From assembly GCF_021117385.1 (NCBI RefSeq), contig NZ_CP088252.1:744001-808000 (forward strand): 64,000 nt of DNA, written 5' to 3'. This document shows, in pieces, positions 37,738-47,600 of the stretch. Each line of letters opens with the position of its first letter. Within the stretch, counting starts at the first letter, position 1. This stretch comes from Frateuria soli. Its GTDB lineage: Bacteria > Pseudomonadota > Gammaproteobacteria > Xanthomonadales > Rhodanobacteraceae. The notes under the pieces are model-generated. The model did not search any database, was not told where the DNA came from, and saw nothing but the letters and a program-made list of their open reading frames with translations. The position numbers and the translations under genes are program-made.

Positions 37738-38166
37738 CTAGTGGGAGGCGGAGGCGGCAAGCCAGCGTTCGAGGATGACGGCGGCGGCTTCCGCGTCGAT
37801 GGCGGCGGCATCGCTGCGGCGCTTCGTGCCGGCAGCGCGTGCCTCGGCGAAGCGCTGCGCGGCTTCCTGCGAGCTGTGCTGCTCGTCCACCAGTGCGACC
37901 GGCGCCCGGTAGCGCTCGCGCAGGTGTTCGGCGAAACGGCGGGCAAGCCGGGTGGCTGGCTGGAGGGTGCCGTCCAGTGCCAGCGGCAGGCCCACGATCA
38001 ACGTGTCCGGCTGCCATTGCCGGTGCAGTTCGTCCAGTTTCGCCCAGTCCGGACCATTGTCACGGACGGGCACCACGGCCAGCGCGCGGGCGCTTGCCGT
38101 GATCGTGTTGCCGACCGCCACGCCGATCAGTTTGCTGCCGACGTCGAAGCCCAGCACGCAACTCAT
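37738..38166 (-). CDS. ruvX: Putative Holliday junction resolvase / pre-16S rRNA nuclease YqgF
   Basis: A 142-aa RNase H-fold nuclease, essential in E. coli and tied to 16S rRNA 5' maturation. The N-terminal strand MSCVLGFDVGSKLIGVAVG holds the catalytic Asp. QPDTLIVGLPLALDG, then VALVDEQHSS and the C-terminal RSDAAAIDAEAAAVIL complete the acidic site. It lies 34 bp after yqgE, the usual gene order. Confidence 0.95.
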   Translation of the reverse strand: MSCVLGFDVGSKLIGVAVGNTITASARALAVVPVRDNGPDWAKLDELHRQWQPDTLIVGLPLALDGTLQPATRLARRFAEHLRERYRAPVALVDEQHSSQEAAQRFAEARAAGTKRRSDAAAIDAEAAAVILERWLAASASH

Positions 38167-38200
38167 GCGCGCCGCACCAAGGGATCGTTCGCCCCGGTGT

Positions 38201-38773
38201 TCACGCGTGGCCCGCGTAGCCGGGAAGCTGCAGCGGATCGACGCCGACCAGGCCGGCGGCCGCGCTCCAGCGCTCTTCCAGCGGCGTGTGGAACATCACC
38301 CGCTCACTGGCCTCGACCGTGAGCCAGCTGTTGTCCTTCAGTTCCTGCTCCAGCTGGCCGGCGCTCCAGCCGGCGTAGCCCAGCGCCATCAGCGCGTCCT
38401 GCGGACCTTCGCCGGCGGCCATCGCGACCAGGATGTCGCGCGAGGTGGTCACCGACCACTCGTCGTTGATGCGGTAGCTCGATTCCCAGTGCCCGTGCTC
38501 GCGGTGCAGCACGAAGCCGCGCTCCTGCTGCACCGGCCCCCCGATCAGCACCGGCCGGTCGGCCAGTTCCAGATCGCTGCAATCGAGCTTGAGCTGCGCC
38601 AGCACGTCGCCGAGCCGGTATTCGGACAGCCGGTTGACCAGCAGTCCCACCGCGCCGTCCTCGTCGTGCTGGCACAGGAAAGCCACGCTGCGGGAAAAGG
38701 GCGGCTCGGCCAGGCTCGGCATGGCGATCAGGAAATGTCCGGCGAGGGTCTGCGGGGAGGGGACGGCGCTCAT
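38201..38773 (-). CDS. YqgE/AlgH-family protein
   Basis: A 190-aa cytosolic protein of the YqgE/AlgH family. Signature segments: LAGHFLIAMPSLAEPPFSRS, VAFLCQHDEDGAVGLLVN, VLIGGPVQQERGFVLH, ALGYAGWSAGQLEQEL. It normally precedes ruvX, as here. In Pseudomonas the homologue AlgH influences alginate and other outputs, but its biochemical role is unknown. Confidence 0.94.
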   Translation of the reverse strand: MSAVPSPQTLAGHFLIAMPSLAEPPFSRSVAFLCQHDEDGAVGLLVNRLSEYRLGDVLAQLKLDCSDLELADRPVLIGGPVQQERGFVLHREHGHWESSYRINDEWSVTTSRDILVAMAAGEGPQDALMALGYAGWSAGQLEQELKDNSWLTVEASERVMFHTPLEERWSAAAGLVGVDPLQLPGYAGHA

Positions 38774-38866
38774 GCGGCCATTGTAATGCGGGGGCGGGTA
38801 TCCGTTGTAGCGCGCGTGATGTGAAGCGCCCGCGTTGGGAACCCCGGGGCGCCGGCTTGCCGCGCT

Positions 38867-39733
38867 TCAGCGATGGCGCAACGTGTCGTCCGCGCCGAAT
38901 TCCCACACCCGGTCGATGTAGAGGATGGTGGTGCCCTGCTTGTCCTGCGGCCACGGCGGAAACGGTGCCGAGAGATGCACGATGCGCTTGGCCGCGTTGT
39001 CCAGCACGGGCGAGCCCGAGCTTCGGATGATCTGGATCTCGGCGATGCTGCCGTCGCGGTTCAACCCCACGCTGACTTCGAGATCGCCGTGGATGTGCTG
39101 CCGCCTGGCCTCGTCGGGGTAATTGAGGTTGCCGATGCGCTCGACCCGCTTGAACCAGCCGTGCAGGTAGGCAGCGTACATGCCTTCGGCCGTGTTGGCG
39201 GACAGGAACTTCTTCACCGGCCGCTTGGCGTACCGCTGGATCTTGCGATCCCGTTCGGCGGTCAGGCGGGCCGCTTCCTGCCGCAGCCGCTCGAGCTCGG
39301 AAGGCGGCTGGTCGGTTTCCGGACGAGCCTTGCTGGCCGTGTCGCTCGCCACCTTGTGCCTGCTGTTGCCGGTGGTCGTGACCAGGCGGTCCGGCGTGGC
39401 CTCCTGGGCCTGAAGGTGCTGCTCCTGCCGGGGCACGGGAGCGACGCCGTTGCCCGGGACCGGCAGCAGGCCCGACAACCGCTCGGTGGGACGACCGACC
39501 TCGTCGCTGTTGCCGCCGCCGCGGTTGTTTGCCTGGGCGAGAAAATCGGCCTTGTCCGGCACCTCGCGGTTGGCGACGTCGACCAGCGTCACGTCCAGCG
39601 TCGGCAGGCTCGGTTTGGGCTTGGCGAAATGAAACGTCAGGCCGAGCACCAGCACGCCGTGCAGCAACAGCGAGAACAGGAAGGTCGCCCCGATCGGATC
39701 CGGGGTGTCGGGGCGGCGGACGGTGGCACTCAC
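38867..39733 (-). CDS. TonB-family energy transducer (TonB3-like)
   Basis: A 288-aa protein with an N-terminal membrane anchor (about residues 16-36), a Pro/Gln-rich periplasmic linker with a coiled-coil part (LERLRQEAARLTAERDRKIQ) and a TonB C-terminal domain (LNYPDEARRQHIHGDLEVSV, then DGSIAEIQIIRSSG). It couples the proton-motive force to outer-membrane receptors. The ATG overlaps the gshB stop (ATGA). In P. aeruginosa a TonB in the same spot, TonB3, is required for twitching; the shared position next to pil genes suggests a similar role. No exbBD is nearby. Confidence 0.88.
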   Translation of the reverse strand: MSATVRRPDTPDPIGATFLFSLLLHGVLVLGLTFHFAKPKPSLPTLDVTLVDVANREVPDKADFLAQANNRGGGNSDEVGRPTERLSGLLPVPGNGVAPVPRQEQHLQAQEATPDRLVTTTGNSRHKVASDTASKARPETDQPPSELERLRQEAARLTAERDRKIQRYAKRPVKKFLSANTAEGMYAAYLHGWFKRVERIGNLNYPDEARRQHIHGDLEVSVGLNRDGSIAEIQIIRSSGSPVLDNAAKRIVHLSAPFPPWPQDKQGTTILYIDRVWEFGADDTLRHR

Positions 39734-40692
39734 GCGGGGGCGTTCTCGATCGCGTCGAACAGCATTCCGGCGATATTAAGCCCGAACTGCGCGTCCAGTT
39801 CGCGCACACAGGTCGGGGATGTGACGTTGATCTCGGTGAGGTAGTCGCCGATCACGTCCAGGCCCACGAAACGCAGGCCGCGGCGGCGCAGTTCGGGACC
39901 CACCTGCGCGGCGATCCAGCGGTCGCGCTCGCTGAGCGGCACGCCCTCGCCGCGTCCCCCGGCGGCCAGGTTGCCGCGGAACTCGTCGCCTTGCGGAATG
40001 CGCGCCAGCGCGTAGGGCACCGGTTCGCCGTCGATCAGCAGGACACGCTTGTCGCCGGCGCTGATCTGCGGAATGAATTTCTGGGCGACCGTGAACTGGC
40101 GGCCCGTGCCGTGCGAATCTCCGCCGACCAGCGTTTCGAGCATCGAGTTGAGGTTGGGGTCGCCTGCCTTGACGCGGAAGATGCCACGCCCGCCCATGCC
40201 ATCCAGCGGCTTGAGCACGACCTCGCCGTGTTCGGCGACGAAGCGGCGCAGCTCCGCCGGATCGCGCGCTACCAGCGTGGGCGCCATGCACTGCGGGAAA
40301 TGCAGCGCGAAGACCTTCTCGTTGCAGTCGCGGAGCGCGCGCGGATCGTTGACGACCCGGACACCCTCGCGCTGGGCCGCCTCGAGCACCATGGTGTCGT
40401 AGATGAACTGGCTGTCGACCGGCGGATCCTTCCGCATCAGGACCAGGTCGATCCCCCGCAGTTCGCGCCACTCGTGCTGGCCCAGCTCGTACCAGCTTTC
40501 GGGATCGTCGCGGACCGAAAGCGGAGCCAGGCGGGCGTGGGCGACGCCGTCGCGCAGCGCCAGGTCGCCCTGTTCCATGTAGTAGACCGCGTGCCCGCGG
40601 CGCTGCGCTTCCAGCAGCATGGCGAAGGTGGTGTCCTTGGCGATCTTGATGGCGCGGATGGGGTCCATCAGCACGGCAACCGAAAGCGGCAT
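39730..40692 (-). CDS. gshB: Glutathione synthetase
   Basis: ATP-grasp enzyme of 320 aa that joins gamma-glutamylcysteine and glycine. Segments: MDPIRAIKIAKDTTFAML, LMRKDPPVDSQFIYDTMVLE, LKPLDGMGGRGIFRV (ATP lid), GDKRVLLIDGEPVPYALAR, RGNLAAGGRGE and INVTSPTCVRELD. The ATG at 40692 gives the family N-terminus; an in-frame frame to 40788 has no support. First gene of the minus-strand operon gshB-tonB-yqgE-ruvX(-pyrB), divergent from pilG. Confidence 0.97.
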   Translation of the reverse strand: MPLSVAVLMDPIRAIKIAKDTTFAMLLEAQRRGHAVYYMEQGDLALRDGVAHARLAPLSVRDDPESWYELGQHEWRELRGIDLVLMRKDPPVDSQFIYDTMVLEAAQREGVRVVNDPRALRDCNEKVFALHFPQCMAPTLVARDPAELRRFVAEHGEVVLKPLDGMGGRGIFRVKAGDPNLNSMLETLVGGDSHGTGRQFTVAQKFIPQISAGDKRVLLIDGEPVPYALARIPQGDEFRGNLAAGGRGEGVPLSERDRWIAAQVGPELRRRGLRFVGLDVIGDYLTEINVTSPTCVRELDAQFGLNIAGMLFDAIENAPA

Positions 40693-40864
40693 GAAACATG
40701 CTCCATGGGTAGGTAAAGTGCGCAGCCGCAGGAGGCGGGCGGCGTGCGCGGAAGTCGGGATGGTCGCCGAGGGGGCGCAAAGCGGCAAGTTCTGACGCGT
40801 TCGCTCAAGAACTGACGCGTTTGCCGATACTACCCATCAGCCGGCGCCACGCCTTGATTTTTGC

Positions 40865-40893
40865 TTGACGCCGCTGCGGTCAGGCGGTAAACA
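40865..40893 (+). promoter_or_regulatory. Candidate pilG operon promoter
   Basis: TTGACG (40865-40870), 17-bp spacer, TAAACA (40888-40893). The -35 box matches consensus at five of six positions; the -10 box is weak. The predicted leader is about 125 nt, preceding the GTG of pilG. Confidence 0.45.
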
Positions 40894-40961
40894 GCAACGC
40901 ATTGAGTGCGTTGCCGGCAATCGGAACGCAACCACAGAACAAGTTGCGGTTTTTCTGCACA

Positions 40962-40980
40962 CTGGTCGGCATCCGACCGG
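40962..40980 (+). other. Hairpin in the pilG leader
   Basis: GGTCGG-CAT-CCGACC (40964-40978) is a 6-bp stem with a 3-nt loop, flanked by imperfectly pairing CACAC and TGTGTG. It is in the predicted untranslated leader, 45-60 nt upstream of pilG, and could influence stability or translation. Confidence 0.35.
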
Positions 40981-41025
40981 CCTGTGTGCCTTACCTGAGC
41001 CTCGGGCGGGCACCAGGGGGGTTGA

Positions 41026-41427
41026 GTGAACTTGAATACGAGCGACAACGGCTTGTCCGGTCTGAAGGTCATGGTGATCGATGACTCCAAGACCATCCGG
41101 CGCACGGCCGAAACCTTGCTCAAGAAGGAAGGTTGCGAGGTGCTCACGGCGGTCGATGGCTTCGAGGCGCTGGCAAAGATCTCCGACCAGAAGCCGGCCA
41201 TCATCTTCGTCGACATCATGATGCCGCGCCTGGACGGCTACCAGACCTGCGCGCTGATCAAGAACAATCCGCAGTTCCGCGCCACGCCGGTGATCATGCT
41301 GAGCTCGAAGGACGGCCTTTTCGACAAGGCCCGCGGCCGCATCGTCGGCGCCGAGCAATACCTGACCAAGCCGTTCACCCGCGACGAACTGCTTGGCGCC
41401 ATCCATCGTCACGTCAGCACGGTCTGA
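41026..41427 (+). CDS. pilG: Type IV pilus response regulator PilG
   Basis: Single-domain CheY-like receiver of 133 aa, first gene of the Chp operon. In P. aeruginosa PilG takes phosphate from ChpA, promotes pilus extension and raises cAMP. Acidic pair D19/D20, phospho-acceptor D63 (FVDIMMPRLDG), and a KPFT switch lysine are present. GTG start after GGGGGG. pilH follows after 36 bp. No output domain, so it acts by protein contact. Confidence 0.97.
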   Translation: MNLNTSDNGLSGLKVMVIDDSKTIRRTAETLLKKEGCEVLTAVDGFEALAKISDQKPAIIFVDIMMPRLDGYQTCALIKNNPQFRATPVIMLSSKDGLFDKARGRIVGAEQYLTKPFTRDELLGAIHRHVSTV

Positions 41428-41463
41428 AAAGCCACTGACTGCAGCGTCTTATAGGGGAGACCT

Positions 41464-41835
41464 GTGGCAAAGATTCTCATCATCGACGACTCGCCGACCG
41501 ACGTGCGCGTGTTCACCACGCTGCTCGAGAAGGCCGGCTACGCGGTCGCCGCCGTCAGTACCGCCGAGGAAGGCATCGAGCGCGTCCGCGCCGATCTGCC
41601 GGACCTGGTCATCATGGACGTCATCATGCCCGGCATGAACGGCTTCCAGGCTACCCGCACGCTCACCCGCGACCCGGCCACGTCCAACGTGCCGATCGTG
41701 ATGATCACCACCAAGTCCATGGAAACCGACCGCGTCTGGGGCCTGCGCCAGGGCGCGCGCGCGTTCATCACCAAGCCGGTCAACGAGAAGGAACTGCTGA
41801 CCTGCATCAACGACCTGTTGCCGAGCGCGGCATGA
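41464..41835 (+). CDS. pilH: Type IV pilus response regulator PilH
   Basis: CheY-like receiver of 123 aa. PilH counteracts PilG and favours retraction, possibly as a phosphate sink. Acidic pair in LIIDDSPTDV, phospho-acceptor D52 (LVIMDVIMPGMNG), and KPVNEKE at the switch lysine. The GTG follows GGGGAGA. It overlaps pilI by 4 bp (ATGA), so the two are translationally coupled. Confidence 0.97.
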   Translation: MAKILIIDDSPTDVRVFTTLLEKAGYAVAAVSTAEEGIERVRADLPDLVIMDVIMPGMNGFQATRTLTRDPATSNVPIVMITTKSMETDRVWGLRQGARAFITKPVNEKELLTCINDLLPSAA

Positions 41836-42377
41836 GCGAGAGCGCGAACCTCACGCCGTTCGAGCTGCTGGCGCGTTACGAGCGCCTGTCGCTGGCGCAC
41901 GCCCAGGACGTGCAGGACCGGATGGAAGCTCCCGGCCTTTGGCGTGGCATCGGTTATCGCGTCGGTTCGCGGCTGTTCGTCAGCGCGATCGACGAGATCA
42001 ACGAACTGCTCGCGGTGCCCGTGTTGACCCCGGTGCCGCTGACCCAGCCCTGGCTGATGGGCGTGGCGAACGTGCGCGGCAATCTGGTGCCGGTGATCGA
42101 TTTCAGCCGTTTCCTGTTCGGCGAGCGCACCCAGCCGACCGAGCGCACGCGCCTGCTGATCGTGCGCCAGGGCGGCGGCAGCGTCGCGCTGATGGTCGAC
42201 GAGGTGTTCGGCCAGCGCACGGTGGACGAGGAACAGCGCCGCCAGGCCATTGCCGAGGAGGACCCGCGGCTGACCCGCTTCGTCGGCGAGCGCGTGGCTG
42301 TGGGCGAGCAGCGGTTGGGCGTGTTCAGCATGAACCGGCTGGTGCGAGCGCCGGATTTCCGCCAGGCCGCGGCCTGA
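41832..42377 (+). CDS. pilI: CheW-like adaptor PilI
   Basis: CheW-like coupling protein of 181 aa that links the receptor PilJ with the kinase ChpA. Segments: RLFVSAIDEINELLAVPVLT, GVANVRGNLVPVIDFSRFL, VALMVDEVFGQRTVDEE. It starts inside the pilH stop. pilJ follows after 121 bp, a wider gap than usual in this operon; the space contains GTAGGGCCGGTGCC-type sequence but no clear terminator. Confidence 0.95.
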   Translation: MSESANLTPFELLARYERLSLAHAQDVQDRMEAPGLWRGIGYRVGSRLFVSAIDEINELLAVPVLTPVPLTQPWLMGVANVRGNLVPVIDFSRFLFGERTQPTERTRLLIVRQGGGSVALMVDEVFGQRTVDEEQRRQAIAEEDPRLTRFVGERVAVGEQRLGVFSMNRLVRAPDFRQAAA

Positions 42378-42498
42378 CGCGAAGCGGTATGTGTAGGGCC
42401 GGTGCCATGCGTGGCCGGATACCAGGGGCGAGAGGTTCCGCCCGCGTCGCGCGGTCGAAGCGCGGCCCGGCGGGATGGAAGACGGACGAGGTGTAACG

Positions 42499-44529
42499 AT
42501 GAGCACTACAGGGGGCATCGGCAAGGAACGGGGCTATACGGGCCTCATCGTCCTGCTGCTGATCGCGATCGGTTTCGCGGCGCTGGACTTCTTCCTGCTG
42601 AACCAGAAGAACGGCGAGGACCGCCAGGCCAGCGCGCTGACCACGCAGATCCAGGTGCTGTCGCAGCAGACCGCCAAGTACGCCCTCGAGGCCGCCGACG
42701 GCAACGTCGACTCCTTCAAGGAGCTGGAGAGCACCCGCAACGCGATCGACGCGGCGGTGCAGAAGCTTGCCAAGGGTGATCCCAAGGGCGGCATGGAGGC
42801 CTACGGCGACAACAACGCGACCCCGGCAGGCCGCAGCGTGACCGCGCTGGTCAACGCCTGGGGCCAGCTCGACGGCGACATCAGGAAAATCCTGTCCAAC
42901 AAGGGCGTGGTGCTCGATTCGGCGCAGCGCGCCGACAAGCTCTCGCAGCAGATGCCGCTGCTCAACTCGAGCATGGACCAGGTCACCAACATCCTGCAGC
43001 AGCGCAACGGCAGTGCCGAGCAGATGCTGGGCTCGTCGCGCCAGATGCTGCTCGCCGACCGCATGGTCCGTCGCGTGCAGGAGGTGCTGCAGGGCGGCGA
43101 TTCCGCGCAGGCCGCGGCCGATGGCCTGGCCCGCGACGCGCAGTTGTACGGCACCGTGCTCAAGGGCCTGACCGACGGCAACCCGGATGCCGGCGTCAAG
43201 GCGATGGGCGACGCGAATGCGCGCAAGATCCTCACCGACATGCAGGAAAACTGGGCCGCGCTGGCCGAGCCGATCGCGAAGCTGGTGTCCGCCGCGGCGC
43301 CGATCGCCGACGTGAAGAACGCAGGTAACCAGGCGTCGCTGGATTCGCAGAACGTGCTGCTGCGCGCGAACGAACTCTCCGACCAGATCGGCAAGCTGCC
43401 GTACCGCCGCCTGTTCCCGAACGTGTGGTGGGGCGTGCTCGGTGCCGCCGGCGCGGTGGCCTTCGCGCTGCTGCTGGTGGTCACGCTGGTGCGCGACCAG
43501 CGCAAGCGCTTCCAGGATTCCACCGAGCTGAACCAGCGCAACCAGGAGGCGATCATGCGCCTGCTGGACGAAATGGGCTCGCTCGCGGAAGGCGACCTCA
43601 CGGTCAAGACCACGGTGTCGGAGGACATCACCGGCGCGATCGCCGACTCGGTGAACTACGCCATCGACGAGCTGCGCACCCTGGTGACCACGATCAACGA
43701 GACCTCCGAGCAAGTGTCCTCGTCGGCGCAGGAAACCCAGACCACCGCACGCCACCTGGCCGATGCGGCGCAGAGCCAGGCCGCGCGGATTTCCACGGCG
43801 ACCTCGGCGATCAACCAGATCGCCAGCCTGATGGACAACGTGTCCAAGGACTCGGCCGAATCGGCCGACGTGGCCGAACGCTCGGTGCAGATCGCCTCGC
43901 GCGGTGCCGAAGTGGTGCGCGAAACGATCTCGGGCATGGACTCGATCCGCGACCAGATCCAGGAAACCTCCAAGCGCATCAAGCGCCTGGGCGAGTCCTC
44001 GCAGGAAATCGGCTCGATCGTGGAACTGATCAACGACATTGCCGAGCAGACCAACATCCTGGCATTGAACGCGGCCATCCAGGCGGCCTCGGCCGGTGAG
44101 GCGGGCCGCGGTTTCGCGGTGGTGGCGGACGAAGTGCAGCGCCTGGCGGAGCGCTCCGCCAGCGCGACCAAGCGAATCGAAACGCTGGTGCAGACCATTC
44201 AGTCGGACACCAACGAGGCGGTCAGCTCGATGGAGCAGACCACCTCCGAGGTGGTCGCCGGTGCACGCCTGGCCGAGGACGCCGGCAGCGCGCTGGGCGA
44301 CATCGAACGCGTCTCGCACGACCTGTCGGCGCTGATTCAGAACATCTCCACCGCGGCGCGTCAGCAGTCCGCGGCGGCGACCGACATTTCGCAGTCGATG
44401 AACGCGATCCAGGAAATCACTTCGCAGACCTCGCAGGGCGCGAGCCAGACGGCCGACTCGATCGGCTACCTGGCGCAGCTGGCCAGCGACCTGCGGCGTT
44501 CGGTGGCGCACTTCAAGCTGCCGGGTTGA
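42499..44529 (+). CDS. pilJ: Type IV pilus methyl-accepting chemoreceptor PilJ
   Basis: Transmembrane chemoreceptor of 676 aa; the sensor of the Chp array. TM1 is about residues 14-34, then a periplasmic helical region of about 275 residues, and TM2 at about 309-331. After a HAMP-like stretch comes the signalling domain with the conserved hairpin [20 protein letters not shown] and [20 protein letters not shown]. Possible Glu/Gln methylation sites flank the tip, but no methyltransferase gene is near and the esterase-like gene is degenerate. The ATG at 42499 follows ACGAGG; an in-frame ATG at 42475 adds eight residues. Confidence 0.95.
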   Translation: MSTTGGIGKERGYTGLIVLLLIAIGFAALDFFLLNQKNGEDRQASALTTQIQVLSQQTAKYALEAADGNVDSFKELESTRNAIDAAVQKLAKGDPKGGMEAYGDNNATPAGRSVTALVNAWGQLDGDIRKILSNKGVVLDSAQRADKLSQQMPLLNSSMDQVTNILQQRNGSAEQMLGSSRQMLLADRMVRRVQEVLQGGDSAQAAADGLARDAQLYGTVLKGLTDGNPDAGVKAMGDANARKILTDMQENWAALAEPIAKLVSAAAPIADVKNAGNQASLDSQNVLLRANELSDQIGKLPYRRLFPNVWWGVLGAAGAVAFALLLVVTLVRDQRKRFQDSTELNQRNQEAIMRLLDEMGSLAEGDLTVKTTVSEDITGAIADSVNYAIDELRTLVTTINETSEQVSSSAQETQTTARHLADAAQSQAARISTATSAINQIASLMDNVSKDSAESADVAERSVQIASRGAEVVRETISGMDSIRDQIQETSKRIKRLGESSQEIGSIVELINDIAEQTNILALNAAIQAASAGEAGRGFAVVADEVQRLAERSASATKRIETLVQTIQSDTNEAVSSMEQTTSEVVAGARLAEDAGSALGDIERVSHDLSALIQNISTAARQQSAAATDISQSMNAIQEITSQTSQGASQTADSIGYLAQLASDLRRSVAHFKLPG

Positions 44530-44606
44530 TCAACGTTTACCGACAGAGGGCAACCTCGAACGGTTGCGCGATGCGCGTGTAGCGCGCAGCCGCTCAAGAG
44601 GGGCGC

Positions 44607-47600
44607 ATGAGACTTCAAGACCACATCGATTTCACCACCCTGCAGTGGGTCAAGCCGGAGCTCGACGAGACCCTGGCACGGGCCCGCGAGGCGCTGGAGT
44701 CCTACGTAGAGAATCCGGGCAAGCGCGAAGTCATGCGCGCGTGCGTGGATCATCTGCACCAGGTGCAGGGCACGCTGCGCATGGTCGAGCTCTACGGCGC
44801 GGCGATGGTCGCCGAGGAGATGGAGACCCTCGCCATCTGCCTGCTGGAAGACCACATCCGCCAGCGCGACGACGCCTTCGGCGCGCTGATGCGCGGCCTG
44901 ATGCAACTGCCCGATTACCTCGAGCGCCTGTCCGGTGGCCACCGCGACGTGCCGGTGGTGCTGCTGCCGCTGCTCAACGACCTGCGCACCAGCCGCGACC
45001 AGCAGGCGTTGTCCGAGGCGGCACTGTTCAGTCCGAACCTGGAGCAGGCCCTGCCGGTGCAGGCGCCCGGCGCCCAGGGCGAGGTCGACGTGGCGGCACA
45101 GCGCAGCGCGATCACCGCCCTGCGACTGCGTTTCCAGCAGCAGTTGCTGGCCTGGTTCCGTGGCCAGAACGCGCCGCAGCAGCTGGTCGGCATGCGCGAG
45201 ACGCTGCTGGGTATCGCCGGGCGCTGCTGGACCGTCCCGGGCCGCCGCCTGTGGTGGATCGCCGCCGGCGTGCTGGAGGGCCTGGAGCAGGGCATGCTCA
45301 AGAGCCATGCCGCCGAGATCCGCCAGCTGATCGGCAAGGTCGACCGCAATATCCGCCAACTGGTCGAGCAGGGTGAAGCCAGCCTGCGTGGCGGCGATGC
45401 CGACGAGCTTGCCGGCAAGCTGCTCTACATCGTGGCGCAGGCGCGCCAGGCCAGCCCGCAGATGGCGCTGCTGAAGCAGACCTATCGCCTGGACAGCCTG
45501 CTGCCCGACGCCGCGGAACTGGAGCACGCGCGCGGCTCGATGTCCGGCCACAACCGCGCCCTGCTCGACTCGGTGTCCAAGGCACTGAAGGAAGACCTGC
45601 TGCGCGTGAAGGAAGCGCTCGACCTGTTCCTGCGCCAGAGCGACGGAGACCCGGCGCAGCTCGCTGCGCAGGGCGAGGTGCTCGAGCGCGTGGGCGACAC
45701 GCTGGGCATGCTGGCGCTGGCCGTACCGCGTCGCGTGGTCAATGAACAGCGTCGCGTGCTGGAAGAGATCGTGCACAAGGTGCGTACGCCGGACGAGGGC
45801 GTGCTGCTCGACGTCGCCGGCGCGCTGCTGTACGTCGAATCCTCGCTGGACGACCACATCGAAAGCCTGGGCGCCGAAGATGGCCTGGCCGGCGAGGCGC
45901 TGCCCGCCGAGGGCGAGGCCGTGCCCGCGCTGCCGCGCAGCGAGGCGCGCAGCATCCTCGCCTCGCTGATGCAGGAGGCGATCGCCAACACCGCCAGGGT
46001 GAAGGACGCCATCGTCGCTTTCGTCGAGGCCGGCTGGGACCTGGCCCAACTCAATGGCACTCCGGCGTTGATGGACGAAGTGGCCGGCGCCATGCGCATG
46101 CTGTCCGCGCCGCGTCCGTCCGAGTTGGCCGAAGGCATCGGCCGCTTCATCGGCAACGAGATGCTGGTTGACCGGCGGGTGCCGGGCAGCGCACAGATGG
46201 ATCACCTGGCCGATGCCCTGGCCGCGCTGGAGTACTACCTGGAGGCCGCCCGCGAGCACCGCGGCGGACTGGAGCACATCCTGGACGTGGCCGAGCACAG
46301 CCTGGGGTCGCTCGGCTACTGGCCGTTGCCCGCGGCGCGCGCGGCGGAGGTCTACGAAACGCCGGCGCCGGCGCCCACGCCCGCCGTGGCCGACGAGCCC
46401 TCCGAACCGTCGTTGTCCGAACCGGTCAGCCTGGCCACCGGCGATGGCCTGGACGACCTGATGATCGGCAGCAGCGAACCGCTGCAGCCTGGCGCGCACG
46501 AACTGGCCGGGCTGCGTCTGGCGCAGACCGAATCGCTCAACGTCGAGCCGGGTGCCGGCGAAGAGGGCGACTGGGTCGAGATCGAGGAAGAAGTCCTCGA
46601 GGAAGTGCCGGTCGCCGACGCCCTGGCCGGCAACGCCGGCTTCCAGATCGGCACCGAAGGCATCGACGACGACATTCGCGAGATCTTCCTGGAGGAGATG
46701 CAGGAGGAAATCGACAACCTGCGCAACGCCGAGCAGGCGTGGCTGGCCGATCCGGCGCAACTGGCCGCGATCACGCCGATCCGCCGCTCCTTCCACACGC
46801 TCAAGGGCTCCGGCCGCCTGGTCGGTGCCAGCGTGCTGGGCGAATTCGCATGGAAGGTCGAGAACATGCTCAACCGCGTGCTGGATGCCACCATCCAGCC
46901 GCACGATGGCGTACAGGCCCTGGTCCACGCCGCCATCGACGCGCTGCCGCAGTTGCTCGTCGCCCTCAAGGGTGAGGGCACGCCAAGCGCGCCGCTGGCC
47001 GCGATCATGGCCACGGCCGATCGCCTGGCCGCCGGCGAAATGGCCCGGATCAGCGACCACGCGCCGGTCGGTACGCAAACCGTGCGCCGCGTGGTGCGTC
47101 GCCGCGTGCCGCGGCTGGATGCGGCGGTGGATGCCGTGCCGGTCGCCGTCCACACCGACCACACCGCAGCCGCGGACGTGCCTTCGGCGCCGGTCGAAGC
47201 GATCGCGCTGCCGGTGATGCCGCCGGTCGACCCGGTGCTGCTCGAAATCCTGCGCAGCGAAGTTGCGCAGTATCTGCAGGCGATCCGTGCCGCGCTCGCC
47301 CGCGCCGATGGCGAACTGCGTGTGGACGATGCCCTGCTGCGCGCGGTGCACACGCTGCACGGCGCCATCGCGATGGTGGACATCCCGCTGCTGACCCAGC
47401 TGCTCTCGCCGCTGGAAAGCCTGCTCAAGCGCCTGCGCGCGGCCAGCCAGCCGCTGTCGGAAGAAGGCACCCGCCTGCTTGCGCAGTCGGCCGACGTGGT
47501 CGACCACGTGATGGCGCAGTTCGACGTGGCCGAGCCGCAACTGCCGTCCGTGGACGCGCTTACCGCGCGCCTGATCGAGCTTCGCGACAGCCAGCCGGAG

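Larger units (their letters stand above)
40693..41025. promoter_or_regulatory. gshB-pilG divergent control region
   Basis: A 333-bp gap between divergent operons. Direct repeats CTGACGCGTT start at 40792 and 40812, 20 bp apart (two helical turns), within a larger imperfect palindrome with arms GTTCT and AGAAC. A sigma-70-like promoter follows at 40865-40893, then a leader with a hairpin at 40962-40980. This arrangement would suit a DNA-binding regulator acting on the Chp operon, gshB, or both. Confidence 0.45.

Noticed and set aside
42378-42498. Possible small gene between pilI and pilJ
   Set aside because: The frames here have no ribosome site or plausible start; it is more likely untranslated spacer.
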